Positions 7,867-16,599 of a stretch of DNA of 35,577 nt are shown here, in pieces. A program made the translations under genes and the position numbers. The notes below the pieces were generated by a model. That model did no database searches. It had not been told where the DNA came from and saw nothing but the letters and a program-made list of their open reading frames with translations. Numbering within the stretch: position 1 is the stretch's first letter; the number at the start of each line of letters is the position of its first letter. The DNA comes from Bacillota bacterium (GTDB lineage: Bacteria; Bacillota; Clostridia; Oscillospirales; Oscillospiraceae), in the NCBI GenBank assembly GCA_021770445.1, contig JAETQY010000023.1, positions 1 to 35,577 of the forward strand, read 5' to 3'.

Positions 7867-9198
7867 ATGAGCGAAAAAGCAAAAAGCGGCTCCAATATCG
7901 CAAAATTTATCATCCTCAACTTGATTGGCATCTTTATGTTCTTTATCACCGTTGAGATCAACGAAAAGAGCTCCATCCCGGTGGATCACATTGTCACCTT
8001 CATCCGCTCCATCCCCAACTTCGATTTGGTGTACGGCACAGTGATCGTGGCCGTCGGCGCGGTGCTCCCCTTAATCCGCAAGACCTGGAACAAGGACAAG
8101 GTGACCATGGTCTTCTCCTTCCTGAAGCTGCTGGCCATCCCCTTCCTCATTATCTGGCTGGCCAAGGTCGGCCCTGCCCGCTGGTTTGAGACCGACATGC
8201 TCCCCTTTATCTGGGGTAAGGTGGTCGTCCCCGTCACCTCCCTGGTGCCTGTGGGCGCCGTCTTCCTGGCCTTCCTCATCAACTACGGCCTGATGGAGTT
8301 CATCGGCGTGTTCATGCGGCCCGTCATGCGCCCCATCTGGAAGACTCCCGGCCGCTCCGCCGTGGACGCGGTGGCCTCCTTCGTGGGCAGCTACTCCGTG
8401 GGCCTGCTCATCACCAACCGGGTGTATAAGGAGGGCTTCTACTCCACCAAGGAGGCCTCCATCATCGCCACCGGCTTCTCCACCGTCTCCGCCACCTTTA
8501 TGGTGATCGTGGCCCGGGCCACCGGCCTGCTGGAGAACCACTGGAACGTCTACTTCTGGACCACCCTCATTATCACCTTCATCGTCACCGCCATTACCAC
8601 CCGCATCTATCCCCTGTCCAAGAAGCCGGACACCGGCTACCAGGGGATGAACGTCATCCCCGAGCCTGTCCCCGAGAAAGGCAAGCTGCTGTCCACCGCC
8701 CTGAACGAGGGCCTGGAGTCCTGCTCCAACGCCGTCGGCATCCTGGAGGGCATCAAGAAGAACTTTATCGATGGCCTGAATATGGCCCTGGGCATCGGCC
8801 CCTCCCTTATGTCCATCGGCTTCCTGGGCCTGCTGCTGGCTGAGTACACCCCGGTCTTCGATATCATCGGTTACATCTTCGTCCCCTTCGCCTTCCTGCT
8901 GGGCTTCGGCTCCGAGGCCCTTGTGATGGGCAAGGCCTGCGCCATCAGCCTGGCCGAGATGTTCCTCCCCGTGGGCATCGTGGGCGAGTGCTCCCCCTTC
9001 GCCAACTATGTGATCGCCATTGTCTGCGTGGCCGAGGTGCTGTTCTTCTCCGCCTCCATCCCCTGCGTTCTGGGCACCGACATCGACATCTCCCTGAAGG
9101 ACATCGTCATCGTCTGGGTGGAGCGGGTCATCCTGGCTCTGCTGATCGCCGGCGTGGTTGTCCGGTTCCTGTTCCCCATGCTGGGCGTGCCTCTGTAA
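7867..9198 (+). CDS. YjiH-family membrane protein with nucleoside-recognition (Gate) domain
   Basis: A 443-residue polytopic membrane protein related to E. coli YjiH. The sequence opens MSEKAKSGSNIAKFI with a first hydrophobic segment, and has a conserved central block (DAVASFVGSYSVGLLITNRV, then EGFYSTKEASIIATGFSTVS) typical of the Gate/nucleoside-recognition domain found in Spore maturation A/B and nucleoside transporters. It probably moves a small solute, but no substrate is established for the family. The start at 7867 is chosen because AAGGAGG (7852-7858) lies 8 bases upstream; an in-frame reading from 7825 precedes this site. It is monocistronic, with its own promoter and a strong terminator. 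Confidence 0.85.
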   Translation: MSEKAKSGSNIAKFIILNLIGIFMFFITVEINEKSSIPVDHIVTFIRSIPNFDLVYGTVIVAVGAVLPLIRKTWNKDKVTMVFSFLKLLAIPFLIIWLAKVGPARWFETDMLPFIWGKVVVPVTSLVPVGAVFLAFLINYGLMEFIGVFMRPVMRPIWKTPGRSAVDAVASFVGSYSVGLLITNRVYKEGFYSTKEASIIATGFSTVSATFMVIVARATGLLENHWNVYFWTTLIITFIVTAITTRIYPLSKKPDTGYQGMNVIPEPVPEKGKLLSTALNEGLESCSNAVGILEGIKKNFIDGLNMALGIGPSLMSIGFLGLLLAEYTPVFDIIGYIFVPFAFLLGFGSEALVMGKACAISLAEMFLPVGIVGECSPFANYVIAIVCVAEVLFFSASIPCVLGTDIDISLKDIVIVWVERVILALLIAGVVVRFLFPMLGVPL

Positions 9199-9218
9199 AT
9201 CAAATCCCTGAAAAGACC

Positions 9219-9256
9219 AAACAGGTCCCCGGCGGCTGCCGGGGACCTGTTTTTTG
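9219..9256. terminator. Bidirectional terminator between the YjiH-like gene and prfC
   Basis: The arms ACAGGTCCCCGGC (9221-9233) and GCCGGGGACCTGT (9238-9250) are perfectly complementary with a GGCT loop, followed by TTTTTG on the plus strand. The minus strand has a shorter T-run. It serves both convergent genes. Confidence 0.9.
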
Positions 9257-10864
9257 TCAAAATTTCGCGCCGCCGAATTCGGCCAGGGTGAGGCCCTTGT
9301 TCCGCTCTGTCACCCACTGGATGGACCACTGGGAGGCGAACAGGAGGAGCTGGTTGCCCTTGTAGTCCTCCACCAGCTTGGCGTCATTGGGGAGCAGCAG
9401 GTCCTCCTCCTTCAAGGGCGGGGCATCCTCGTCCTCCCGGACGATCCACCGCAGGTACTCGAAGGGCAGCCCCTCCTTGTACAGCTCCACGTTGTACTCG
9501 CTGCGCAGACGGTACTCCAGCACATCAAATTGCAGGGTGCCCACCACCCCCACAATGACCTCCTCCATGCCGGAGTAGGGGGTCTTGAAGATCTGGATGG
9601 CGCCCTCCTGGGCAATCTGCTCCACGCCCTTGAGAAACTGCTTGCGCTTCATGGTGTCCACGGAGCGGATGCGCTCAAAGTGCTCGGGGGCGAAGGTGGG
9701 GATAGGGTCAAACTGGAACTTCTTCCCCGGGGCGCACAGGGTGTCCCCGATGGAGAAAATGCCCGGGTCGAACACGCCGATGATGTCCCCAGCGTAGGCC
9801 TCCTCGATGATCTCACGCTCGGCGGCCATGAGCTGCTGGGGCCGGGACAGGCGAATTTTTTTGCCCTCCTGGACGTGGTAGACCTCCCGGTCTGCCTCGA
9901 ACTTGCCGGACACCACCCGCATAAAGGCGATGCGGTCCCGGTGGGCCTTGTTCATGTTGGCCTGGATCTTAAAGACGAAGGCGGAGAAGTCGTCGTCGAA
10001 GGCGTCCACCACCTCGTCCCCCGCCTTCCGGGCCAGGGGGGCGGTGGTCATGCGGAGAAACTCCTCCAGAAAGGGCTCCACGCCGAAGTTGGTCAACGCG
10101 GAGCCGAAGAACACCGGCGACAGCTTGCCATGGCGCACCCGATCCAGGTCGAAGTCGCAGGAGGCGCCGTCCAGCAGCTCGATCTCGTCCACCAGCTGGT
10201 CCCGCTTCGCCACACCGATCAGGTCGGCCAGGGCGGGGTCGTCGGGCTCGATCTGGGTGGCGGTGGCCGCCTTGGCGTTGGTATTGGAGGTGAAGTGGAT
10301 CACCTTCCGGTTCTGGCGGTCGTACACCCCCATGAACTCTTTGCCGCAGCCGATGGGCCAGTTCATGGCGTAGGTGTCGATACCCAGCTCATGCTCCAGC
10401 TCCTCGCACAGCTCGAAGGGGTCCCGGGCCTCCCGATCCATCTTGTTGATAAAGGTGAAGATGGGGATGTCCCGCATGGCGCACACCTTGAACAGCTTCC
10501 GGGTCTGGGCCTCCACGCCCTTGGCCCCGTCGATGACCATGACGGCGCTGTCGGCGGCCATGAGGGTGCGGTAGGTGTCCTCGGAGAAGTCCTGGTGGCC
10601 GGGGGTGTCCAGGATGTTGATGCAGAAGCCCTCGTACTGGAACTGCATCACCGAGGAGGTCACCGAGATGCCCCTCTGCTTCTCAATCTCCATCCAGTCC
10701 GATGTGGCCGCCCGGGTGTTCTTCTTGCCCTTCACCTGTCCCGCCTGGGCGATGGCTCCGCCGTAGAGCAGGAACTTCTCCGTCAGCGTGGTCTTGCCCG
10801 CGTCCGGGTGGGAGATGATGGCAAAGGTGCGCCTGCGCTTGATTTCCGCTTCATAGTTCGACAA
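9257..10864 (-). CDS. prfC: Peptide chain release factor 3 (GTPase)
   Basis: 535 residues, the usual RF3 length. It is a translational GTPase of the EF-G/RF3 group with G1 SHPDAGKTT (18-26), the switch region RGISVTSSVMQF (64-75), G3 DTPGHQDF (86-93) and G4 NKMD (140-143), followed by beta-barrel and RF3 C-terminal domains (MEEVIVGVVGTLQFDVLEYR). RF3 recycles RF1/RF2 from the ribosome after peptide release. The start is TTG at 10864, with GGGAG 9 bases upstream; no ATG fits the conserved N-terminus. It appears monocistronic, with a promoter at 10916-10944. Confidence 0.96.
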   Translation of the reverse strand: MSNYEAEIKRRRTFAIISHPDAGKTTLTEKFLLYGGAIAQAGQVKGKKNTRAATSDWMEIEKQRGISVTSSVMQFQYEGFCINILDTPGHQDFSEDTYRTLMAADSAVMVIDGAKGVEAQTRKLFKVCAMRDIPIFTFINKMDREARDPFELCEELEHELGIDTYAMNWPIGCGKEFMGVYDRQNRKVIHFTSNTNAKAATATQIEPDDPALADLIGVAKRDQLVDEIELLDGASCDFDLDRVRHGKLSPVFFGSALTNFGVEPFLEEFLRMTTAPLARKAGDEVVDAFDDDFSAFVFKIQANMNKAHRDRIAFMRVVSGKFEADREVYHVQEGKKIRLSRPQQLMAAEREIIEEAYAGDIIGVFDPGIFSIGDTLCAPGKKFQFDPIPTFAPEHFERIRSVDTMKRKQFLKGVEQIAQEGAIQIFKTPYSGMEEVIVGVVGTLQFDVLEYRLRSEYNVELYKEGLPFEYLRWIVREDEDAPPLKEEDLLLPNDAKLVEDYKGNQLLLFASQWSIQWVTERNKGLTLAEFGGAKF

Positions 10865-10915
10865 AAGGGTCCACTCCCTTACTTTTGATTCGTATTTGGC
10901 AAGCTATTGTACCAT

Positions 10916-10944
10916 AACCTGCCGTGGACAGCAAGAAAAACTTC
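10916..10944 (-). promoter_or_regulatory. Promoter of prfC
   Basis: The minus strand reads TTGCTG (10939-10944), a 17-base spacer and TGG-TACAAT (extended -10, TACAAT at 10916-10921). Transcription would start near 10909, about 45 bases before the TTG start. Confidence 0.65.
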
Positions 10945-10964
10945 GGTTTGTATATGGGGTATGC

Positions 10965-12806
10965 TCACGGCTCTTCTGGGGCGTTCTCCCTGACCAGCGT
11001 CTGGTTGGCCACGTCGCACACGTAGCCCGTATCGATCTTGATCCGGCCGCCCACGGTGGTGCCGTAAAAATGGATGTGAAAGACCGGATCATCTCCCAGC
11101 ACCCAGGTGGGCATGTCGATCATATAGCTGCCGTCGCTCTGACGCTGGGCCGGCCTGAACCACAGTGAGGTGCGCAGCTCGCCGTTCATATGCTCGGCGA
11201 AGACCTCGATCTTGGTAAAGTCCCTCTCAATCTCCTCCAGGCCGTTGAGCGTATAGACCAGAGTGTCCTCCTGGAAGTCCACATCCAACTGGACATAGGT
11301 CCCGGCAAACTCCTCCGAGATACGGTACATCTCCGGGTCGATACCCGACCGGGCGTTTAAAAACTCCGACTGCCGTTTCAGCTCCTGCTCCATCAGCTCC
11401 ACGCCGTCCCGCTCCAGAAGAGTGCTTTTCCGGGAAAAGAGGTTGGTGCCCAGACCCAGCCGGTCCCCCTTGATCTTCACCCCCATGGCCGCCAGGGTGG
11501 TGGGGAACATGTCGTAGGTGGTGTACTCCCGGCAGCGCTCAGGGTCGGCCACCTCCGCAGCCGGGTTGATGATGGTGGTGTACACCCGCCGGGGGTAGTC
11601 GGGGCTCACGTCGTCGCAGTAGTCTACGTCCATGGTGGTGTGGTCCCCACAGAGAATTATCGTTGTGTTCTTATAAAAGGGCTGCTGCTGAATCCAGGCC
11701 ACAAAGTCGGCCACCTGCCGGCTGGAGCAGGCCATCACGTTGGAGTATTGGTCCGCGCCGAACTCGTTGGAGCACAGGGGGCAGACGTAGCCGTCGGAGA
11801 AATGGGTGTCCACCGTAAGAATGGACAGGTTGAAGGGGACGGGGTCGGCCGCAAGCTGAGTGAGGTGGTCCCGGGCAAATTGAAACAGCTTCTCGTCCTC
11901 GTAGCCCCACCACACATAATAGTCCTCGGGGATCTCCCCTACCTCCCGGCTGTAGAGCAGGTCCCACATCTCATAATTGCCGTGCTGGGCGAAGTACTGC
12001 CTGCGGCCCCCGAAGTCGGCGTCGGAGCCGATGAGCAGCGCCTGCCGGTAGCCCTGGCCGGCCAGAATATCCCCCAGGCCGATGATGCCGGGGAAGAAGG
12101 TTTCCTGACTGCCCATGGCGTTTTCCGCGATGGGGATTTTCAGGGGCAGGCCGGTGGTCTGACCGAACAGGGCCCCCGCCGTCCAGGTGGAGCCCGTGAG
12201 AGAGCGGCCGCCGTTGACCCCACCCCGGGTCCCGGTGAAGCTGACGTTCTCCTCCGCCAGCCGGGTCAGCTCCGGGATGGTGTTGTAGGGGAAGGCCCCG
12301 CCATGTGCCTCATCGGCGAAGGTGGACTCCACCGACTCCAGCCAGATATAGATCAGGTTCCGCTTTTGTCCTGGGAAGGTGAGCTCCACCTGGGCGGGGT
12401 CGGCGTAGTTGTGCTGGATATATTCAGATTCTGTGTTGATATTGGCCAGATACTCCCCCACATCTAGCAGCTTCCAGCCGTAGACCGCCAGCCCGGCGAT
12501 GGCGCACAGGGCGCAGAGCGTCCCCACGCGGGCCGCTCTCAGATTTTTGAGCAGAAAGAGAAGCGCCCCCACTCCGACCGCCGCCGCCAAGCCGGGCAGG
12601 ACCGCGGTGAGCAGGTACTCGGTGACCATATGGCCGCCCGCGCCCTCCAGTGTGGTGAGCTGGTAGACGACCTCCTCCATTTTCAGGTCGCTCCAGTTCC
12701 TGGCCTCCCAGAGGGCGGTGGCCGCCAGCCAGACGGCAATGCCCGCCAGCAGGGCACACAGGACGGACCAGGCCCCGGTGCTCCGGCGTTTCCCACGGCT
12801 GTTCAT
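10965..12806 (-). CDS. LtaS/OpgB-like phosphoglycerol transferase (sulfatase fold)
   Basis: A 613-residue membrane-anchored alkaline-phosphatase-superfamily enzyme. The N-terminus has only about three membrane segments (12-31, 61-86, 92-112) instead of the five of LtaS. The extracellular domain begins near 150 with NLIYIWLESVES (metal ligand Glu157). The nucleophile region GSTWTAGALFGQTTGLPL (205-222) lines up with the OpgB/MdoB pattern GWTIAG...SQCGIPL, which makes Thr209 the likely catalytic residue. DTHFSDG and CGDHTTMDVD supply further metal-site residues. Such enzymes move phosphoglycerol from phosphatidylglycerol to lipoteichoic acid or a glycan. The motif suggests a glycan-modifying MdoB-like role rather than chain polymerisation. 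The last 130 residues form an unassigned beta-rich domain. Monocistronic. Confidence 0.85.
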   Translation of the reverse strand: MNSRGKRRSTGAWSVLCALLAGIAVWLAATALWEARNWSDLKMEEVVYQLTTLEGAGGHMVTEYLLTAVLPGLAAAVGVGALLFLLKNLRAARVGTLCALCAIAGLAVYGWKLLDVGEYLANINTESEYIQHNYADPAQVELTFPGQKRNLIYIWLESVESTFADEAHGGAFPYNTIPELTRLAEENVSFTGTRGGVNGGRSLTGSTWTAGALFGQTTGLPLKIPIAENAMGSQETFFPGIIGLGDILAGQGYRQALLIGSDADFGGRRQYFAQHGNYEMWDLLYSREVGEIPEDYYVWWGYEDEKLFQFARDHLTQLAADPVPFNLSILTVDTHFSDGYVCPLCSNEFGADQYSNVMACSSRQVADFVAWIQQQPFYKNTTIILCGDHTTMDVDYCDDVSPDYPRRVYTTIINPAAEVADPERCREYTTYDMFPTTLAAMGVKIKGDRLGLGTNLFSRKSTLLERDGVELMEQELKRQSEFLNARSGIDPEMYRISEEFAGTYVQLDVDFQEDTLVYTLNGLEEIERDFTKIEVFAEHMNGELRTSLWFRPAQRQSDGSYMIDMPTWVLGDDPVFHIHFYGTTVGGRIKIDTGYVCDVANQTLVRENAPEEP

Positions 12807-12843
12807 AACGGTCTATCCCTCCAACAGTTTGTCTCAGGGGGCC

Positions 12844-12872
12844 ATTGTACCACAGACTGCGGCGCTCCGCAA
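12844..12872 (-). promoter_or_regulatory. Promoter of the phosphoglycerol transferase gene
   Basis: The minus strand reads TTGCGG (12867-12872), a 17-base spacer and TGG-TACAAT (extended -10, TACAAT at 12844-12849), about 37 bases ahead of the start codon. The same TGG-TACAAT core is used by prfC. Confidence 0.6.
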
Positions 12873-12877
12873 GGGCA

Positions 12878-12912
12878 AACGGGCCTGGAAGCCTTGGCTT
12901 CCGGGCCCGTTT
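12878..12912 (-). terminator. Terminator hairpin after ilvE
   Basis: The arms at 12878-12893 and 12896-12912 form a 17-pair stem with one mismatch and a very tight loop, 10 bases beyond the ilvE stop on the minus strand. The following T content is low (TTTGCCC), so termination may be partial and could let ilvE transcripts read into the next gene. Confidence 0.6.
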
Positions 12913-12921
12913 ACGCATAGA

Positions 12922-13983
12922 TTACAGCTTGGTGATCCAGCCGTGGGGGTCGGCCACCCGGCCCCACTGGATGCCGGTGAGCTCGTCGTAGAGCTTCTGG
13001 GTAATCTCACCGATCTTGCCGCCGGAGACGGTGACCTTCTTGCCGCCCATGGCCAGCTCGCCGATGGGAGAGACCACGGCGGCGGTGCCGGTGCCCCAGG
13101 CCTCCTCCAGCTCGCCGCTCTCGGCGGCGGTGAAGAGCTCCTCGGCGGAGATGCGGCGCTCCTCCACCTCATAGCCCCAGTCCTTCAGCAGCTGGATGCA
13201 GGAGCGGCGGGTGATGCCGTCCAGCACGGAGCCGTTCAAGTCGGGGGTGAGGATCTTGCCGTTCACCTTGAACATCACGTTCATGGCGCCGACCTCCTCA
13301 ATATACTTGCGGTGGACGCCGTCCAGCCAAAGGACCTGGCTGTAGCCCCGCTCCTCGGCCCGGTTGCCGGCCCGGAGGGAGGCGGCGTAGTTGCCGCCGG
13401 TCTTGGCCATGCCGGTGCCGCCCTTGACGGCCCGGACATCCTCGTCCTCAATGTAGATCTTTACCGGGTTAAGCCCCTCGGGGTAGTAGGCGCCCACGGG
13501 GCACACCACCACGATGAACTGGACATGGTGGGAGGAGTGGACCCCCAGCGCGGCGTCCAGGCCGATCATGAAGGGCCGGATATACAGGGAGGTGTCCTTC
13601 TCGTGGGGCACCCAGTCCTGCTCCACCTCCACCAGCTTCTTGATGGCGGACACCGCCAGCTCCTCGGGGATCTGGGGCAGGCACAGCCGGTCAGCGGACT
13701 TGTTCATCCGGTCGATGTTGTCCCGAATGCGGAAGAGCTGGATAGAACCGTCAGAAGTGCGGTAGGCCTTTAGACCTTCAAAGATCTCCTCGGCGTAGTG
13801 GAGCACCTTGGCGGCGGGGTCGATCTGGAGGGGACCGTAGGGAATAATGCGGGCGTCATGCCAGCCCTGCCCCGCATCGTAGTCGATGATGAGCATGTGG
13901 TCGGTCATAGCTTTGCCGAACACCAGCTTGGAGGAATCAGGCTTTTCCTTCAGGGTCGCGGCGCGGGTGATTTTGATTTCCAT
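12922..13983 (-). CDS. ilvE: Branched-chain amino acid aminotransferase
   Basis: A 353-residue PLP enzyme of fold type IV, in the long (type II, eukaryote-like) BCAT group. It transfers the amino group between glutamate and the branched-chain 2-oxo acids, the last step of Leu/Ile/Val synthesis. Visible signatures are HYAEEIFEGLKAY (62-74), the PLP-lysine segment MAKTGGNYAASL with Lys194, QVLWLDG..RKYIEEVGAMNVMF (216-238), LDGITRRS near the phosphate site, and a C-terminal GTGTAAVVSPI loop. AGGAGTGAT precedes the start. It has its own promoter with a short leader, so there is no room for a T-box or an attenuator, unlike many branched-chain genes in Firmicutes. Confidence 0.95.
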   Translation of the reverse strand: MEIKITRAATLKEKPDSSKLVFGKAMTDHMLIIDYDAGQGWHDARIIPYGPLQIDPAAKVLHYAEEIFEGLKAYRTSDGSIQLFRIRDNIDRMNKSADRLCLPQIPEELAVSAIKKLVEVEQDWVPHEKDTSLYIRPFMIGLDAALGVHSSHHVQFIVVVCPVGAYYPEGLNPVKIYIEDEDVRAVKGGTGMAKTGGNYAASLRAGNRAEERGYSQVLWLDGVHRKYIEEVGAMNVMFKVNGKILTPDLNGSVLDGITRRSCIQLLKDWGYEVEERRISAEELFTAAESGELEEAWGTGTAAVVSPIGELAMGGKKVTVSGGKIGEITQKLYDELTGIQWGRVADPHGWITKL

Positions 13984-14020
13984 AGCAGATCACTCCTATT
14001 TCCAATTTAGGATAACCTCT

Positions 14021-14048
14021 ATTATAACAGCATTTTTCCTCCGGTCAA
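14021..14048 (-). promoter_or_regulatory. Promoter of ilvE
   Basis: The minus strand reads TTGACC (14043-14048), a 16-base spacer and TGT-TATAAT (TATAAT at 14021-14026). The leader is about 30 bases. Confidence 0.75.
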
Positions 14049-14070
14049 GGCCTGAAACGGCATTTTATGC

Positions 14071-14099
14071 TTGTACTTCCCACGCTTATTTGATATAAT
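14071..14099 (+). promoter_or_regulatory. Promoter of the gdpP-rplI-dnaB-tilS-hpt-ftsH operon
   Basis: TTGTAC (14071-14076), a 17-base spacer and TGA-TATAAT (TATAAT at 14094-14099). It diverges from the ilvE promoter 23 bases away and gives a leader of about 39 bases to the TTG start of gdpP. Confidence 0.75.
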
Positions 14100-14144
14100 A
14101 AAATACCTTTGTTATGAACATTCCACGAGAGGGGGGCACCTCCT

Positions 14145-16130
14145 TTGAATCGAAAGCTGAACAAGCTGCTTCAACCCAGCTTCCGACTGTATTTTCTGTG
14201 CCTGATCGTCTTTGCCCTGCTGTCAGCGGCCTTCTCCTGGCCGCTGGCTGGAGCGGAGCTGGCGGTGGTGGCCTGCCTGGCCCTGTACAGCCGGGAGGCC
14301 TCCCGGCGCAGGCGCAGGGAGATCAACAAATATCTGGACAGCTACACCGGCAATGTGGAGACCGCCTCCAAGGACACCATGGTCAACTCCCCGCTGCCCA
14401 TGGTTCTCTTCCGCCCGGAGAGCGACGACATCATCTGGACCAACGACCGTTTCCTCCAGCTCACCGGCCAGCGGGAGCACCTGTACGACGCCAAGCTGTC
14501 CGTGCTGATCCCCGGCTTTGACGTCCACTGGCTAATGGAGGGCAAGAGCCAGTGTCCCGGTGAGGTGGAGTACGCTGGGCGCCGCTTTCTGGTGTACGGC
14601 CACCTGGTGCGCACCGGAGGGCGGGGCGGCGGCTTTCTGGCCACCACCTACTGGGTGGATGTGACCGAGCTGGCTCTCACCCGGGACCGCTTCCAGTCCA
14701 GCCGCCCGGTGGTGGCCGTGCTGCTGCTGGACAACTACGAGGACCTTTTGAAAAACCTGTCGGAGAACGACCGCTCCACCATTATGGCCGAGATCGACAG
14801 CCGCATCGAGAGCTGGGTGGCCGGCACTGGGGGCATCCTGCGCCGCTACCAGCGGGAGCGGTATCTGTTCATCTTTGAGCAGCGCCACCTGGAGAAGTTC
14901 ATCGACAGCAAGTTCGACATTCTGGACGCCATCCACCAGGTGGTCAACCCCAGCGGCATGAACGCCTCCCTGTCCATTGGACTGGGGATGGACGGGGACA
15001 ACTTCCGAGAGCTGCTGGACTTTGCCAACCTGTCGGTGGACATGGCCCTGTCCCGGGGGGGCGACCAGGCGGTGATCCGCAACAAGTTCACCTTTGAGTT
15101 CTATGGCGGCCGGTCCAAGGAGACCGAGAAGCGCACCAAGGTAAAGAGCCGGGTGATGGCCAACGCCCTGTCCTCCCTGATGTCCGACTCCTCCCAGGTG
15201 TTTATCATGGGCCACAAGGCCCCCGACAACGACGCAGTGGGGGCGGCCGCCGGGGTGTGCGCCCTGTGCCGGAAGAACGGCGTCCCCGCCCACATCATCC
15301 GGGAGGCGGGCCCCACTCCCTCCCAGGAGCTCATCGACCGGCTCCAGCAGCTGCCCGAGTACCACGACTGCTTCCTCTCCGCCCAGGAGGCCCTGCTCAT
15401 CGCCGACAACCGCTCCCTGGTGGTGGTGGTGGACACCAACCGCCCCGAGCAGGTCCAGGCCCTGGAGGTGCTCCAGTCCTGCAACCGGGTGGCGGTCATC
15501 GACCACCACCGCCGGGCGGCCACCTACATCGAGGGCGCGGCCCTGAACTACCACGAGCCCTACGCCTCCTCCGCCTCCGAGCTGGTCACTGAGCTGCTGC
15601 AATACGTGATGGAGCCGGCCCACCTGCTCCGGGCGGAGGCCGAGGCCCTGCTGGCCGGCATCGTGCTGGACACCAAGAACTTCACCATGCGCACCGGCGG
15701 GCGCACCTTTGAGGCCGCCGCCTTCCTGCGCCGCTCCGGGGCGGACACCGCCGAGGTGAAAAAGCTGTTCCAGAACGACCTGGCGGGCACCATCGCTAAG
15801 TATTCCATTATCCAGAACGCCAAGCTCTACCGGGACGGCATCGCCGTGGCCGTGGCCGACCACCCGGTGGGCCGGGTCACCGCCGCCCAGGCGGCCGACG
15901 AGCTGCTCAACATCATCGGCATCGATGCCTCCTTTGTCATCTCTCCCGATGGGGAGCGGGTGAATATCTCCGGACGCTCCATGGGGGACACCAATGTCCA
16001 GATTATCTTAGAGAAGTTAGGGGGCGGGGGCAACGCCGCCGCTGCCGGCGGCCAGGTCTCTGGAAAAACAGTGGACGAGGTGGCTAAGGACCTGGCAAGG
16101 GCCATCGACCAATATTTATCGGGAGAATAA
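14145..16130 (+). CDS. gdpP: Cyclic-di-AMP phosphodiesterase GdpP (DHH-DHHA1)
   Basis: A 661-residue membrane protein with the GdpP order: two membrane helices (12-30, 33-48), a PAS-like domain (about 75-175), a degenerate GGDEF domain (185-320, ending SRGGDQAVI) and a DHH-DHHA1 phosphodiesterase. The DHH metal site is seen as GHKAPDNDAVG (356-366), VVVDTNRP (426-433) and IDHHRR (451-456). It hydrolyses c-di-AMP and so affects turgor, wall and beta-lactam tolerance. The start is TTG at 14145, eight bases after AGAGGGGGG; the first in-frame ATG would delete both helices. The DHHA1 loop reads GGGGNAAAAG, with Asn where His is usual. It is followed by rplI and dnaB, the standard Firmicutes arrangement. 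Confidence 0.95.
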   Translation: MNRKLNKLLQPSFRLYFLCLIVFALLSAAFSWPLAGAELAVVACLALYSREASRRRRREINKYLDSYTGNVETASKDTMVNSPLPMVLFRPESDDIIWTNDRFLQLTGQREHLYDAKLSVLIPGFDVHWLMEGKSQCPGEVEYAGRRFLVYGHLVRTGGRGGGFLATTYWVDVTELALTRDRFQSSRPVVAVLLLDNYEDLLKNLSENDRSTIMAEIDSRIESWVAGTGGILRRYQRERYLFIFEQRHLEKFIDSKFDILDAIHQVVNPSGMNASLSIGLGMDGDNFRELLDFANLSVDMALSRGGDQAVIRNKFTFEFYGGRSKETEKRTKVKSRVMANALSSLMSDSSQVFIMGHKAPDNDAVGAAAGVCALCRKNGVPAHIIREAGPTPSQELIDRLQQLPEYHDCFLSAQEALLIADNRSLVVVVDTNRPEQVQALEVLQSCNRVAVIDHHRRAATYIEGAALNYHEPYASSASELVTELLQYVMEPAHLLRAEAEALLAGIVLDTKNFTMRTGGRTFEAAAFLRRSGADTAEVKKLFQNDLAGTIAKYSIIQNAKLYRDGIAVAVADHPVGRVTAAQAADELLNIIGIDASFVISPDGERVNISGRSMGDTNVQIILEKLGGGGNAAAAGGQVSGKTVDEVAKDLARAIDQYLSGE

Positions 16131-16152
16131 AAATCGAAAGGATCTGATCAAT

Positions 16153-16599
16153 ATGAAAGTTATTTTACAGCAGGACGTGCGGGGCCAGGGCAAGAAGGGC
16201 CAGCTGGTGGAGGTCTCCGACGGCTACGCCCGGAACTTCCTTCTGCCCAAAAAGCTGGCTGTGGTCGCCACCGCCGAGAACCTGAACACCATGAAGCAGC
16301 AGGAGAAGGCCAAAAAGGCCCAGGAGGCCGCCGAGAAGGCAGAGGCCGAGGCCCTGTCCAAGCAGCTGGAGGGCATTATGGTCAAGATTGCCGCCAAGTC
16401 CGGCGAGGGGGGCCGTCTCTTCGGCGCCGTCACCGGGAAAGAGGTCTCCGAGGCCCTGGCCGCTCAGCACGGGGTCAACATCCCCAAGGCCAAGCTGGTG
16501 ATGGACGAACCCATCAAGTCCTGCGGCAGCTACCAGATCAAGGCAAAGCTGGGCTATGAGATCAGCGGAACGGTGAACGTGCTGGTGGTGGAGGGCTGA
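16153..16599 (+). CDS. rplI: Large-subunit ribosomal protein L9
   Basis: 148 residues, full length. The N-terminal domain MKVILQQDVRGQGKKGQLVEV with the GYARNFLLPKKLA motif is the L9 signature; a Lys/Ala/Glu-rich connecting helix (about 50-75) and the C-terminal domain with GGRLFGAVT and SCGSYQIKAKLGYEI follow. L9 binds 23S rRNA near the L1 stalk and helps keep the reading frame. AAAGGATCTG is the ribosome site. Its stop overlaps the dnaB start (TGATG at 16597-16601). Confidence 0.97.
   Translation: MKVILQQDVRGQGKKGQLVEVSDGYARNFLLPKKLAVVATAENLNTMKQQEKAKKAQEAAEKAEAEALSKQLEGIMVKIAAKSGEGGRLFGAVTGKEVSEALAAQHGVNIPKAKLVMDEPIKSCGSYQIKAKLGYEISGTVNVLVVEG

Noticed and set aside
9254..10888. A 544-codon plus-strand frame opposite prfC
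   Set aside because: It mirrors prfC, is His/Gly/Val-rich as expected of an antisense shadow in GC-rich DNA, and resembles no protein family; prfC is unmistakable.
13984..14048. A T-box or leucine-type attenuator ahead of ilvE
   Set aside because: The predicted leader is only about 30 bases, too short for either.
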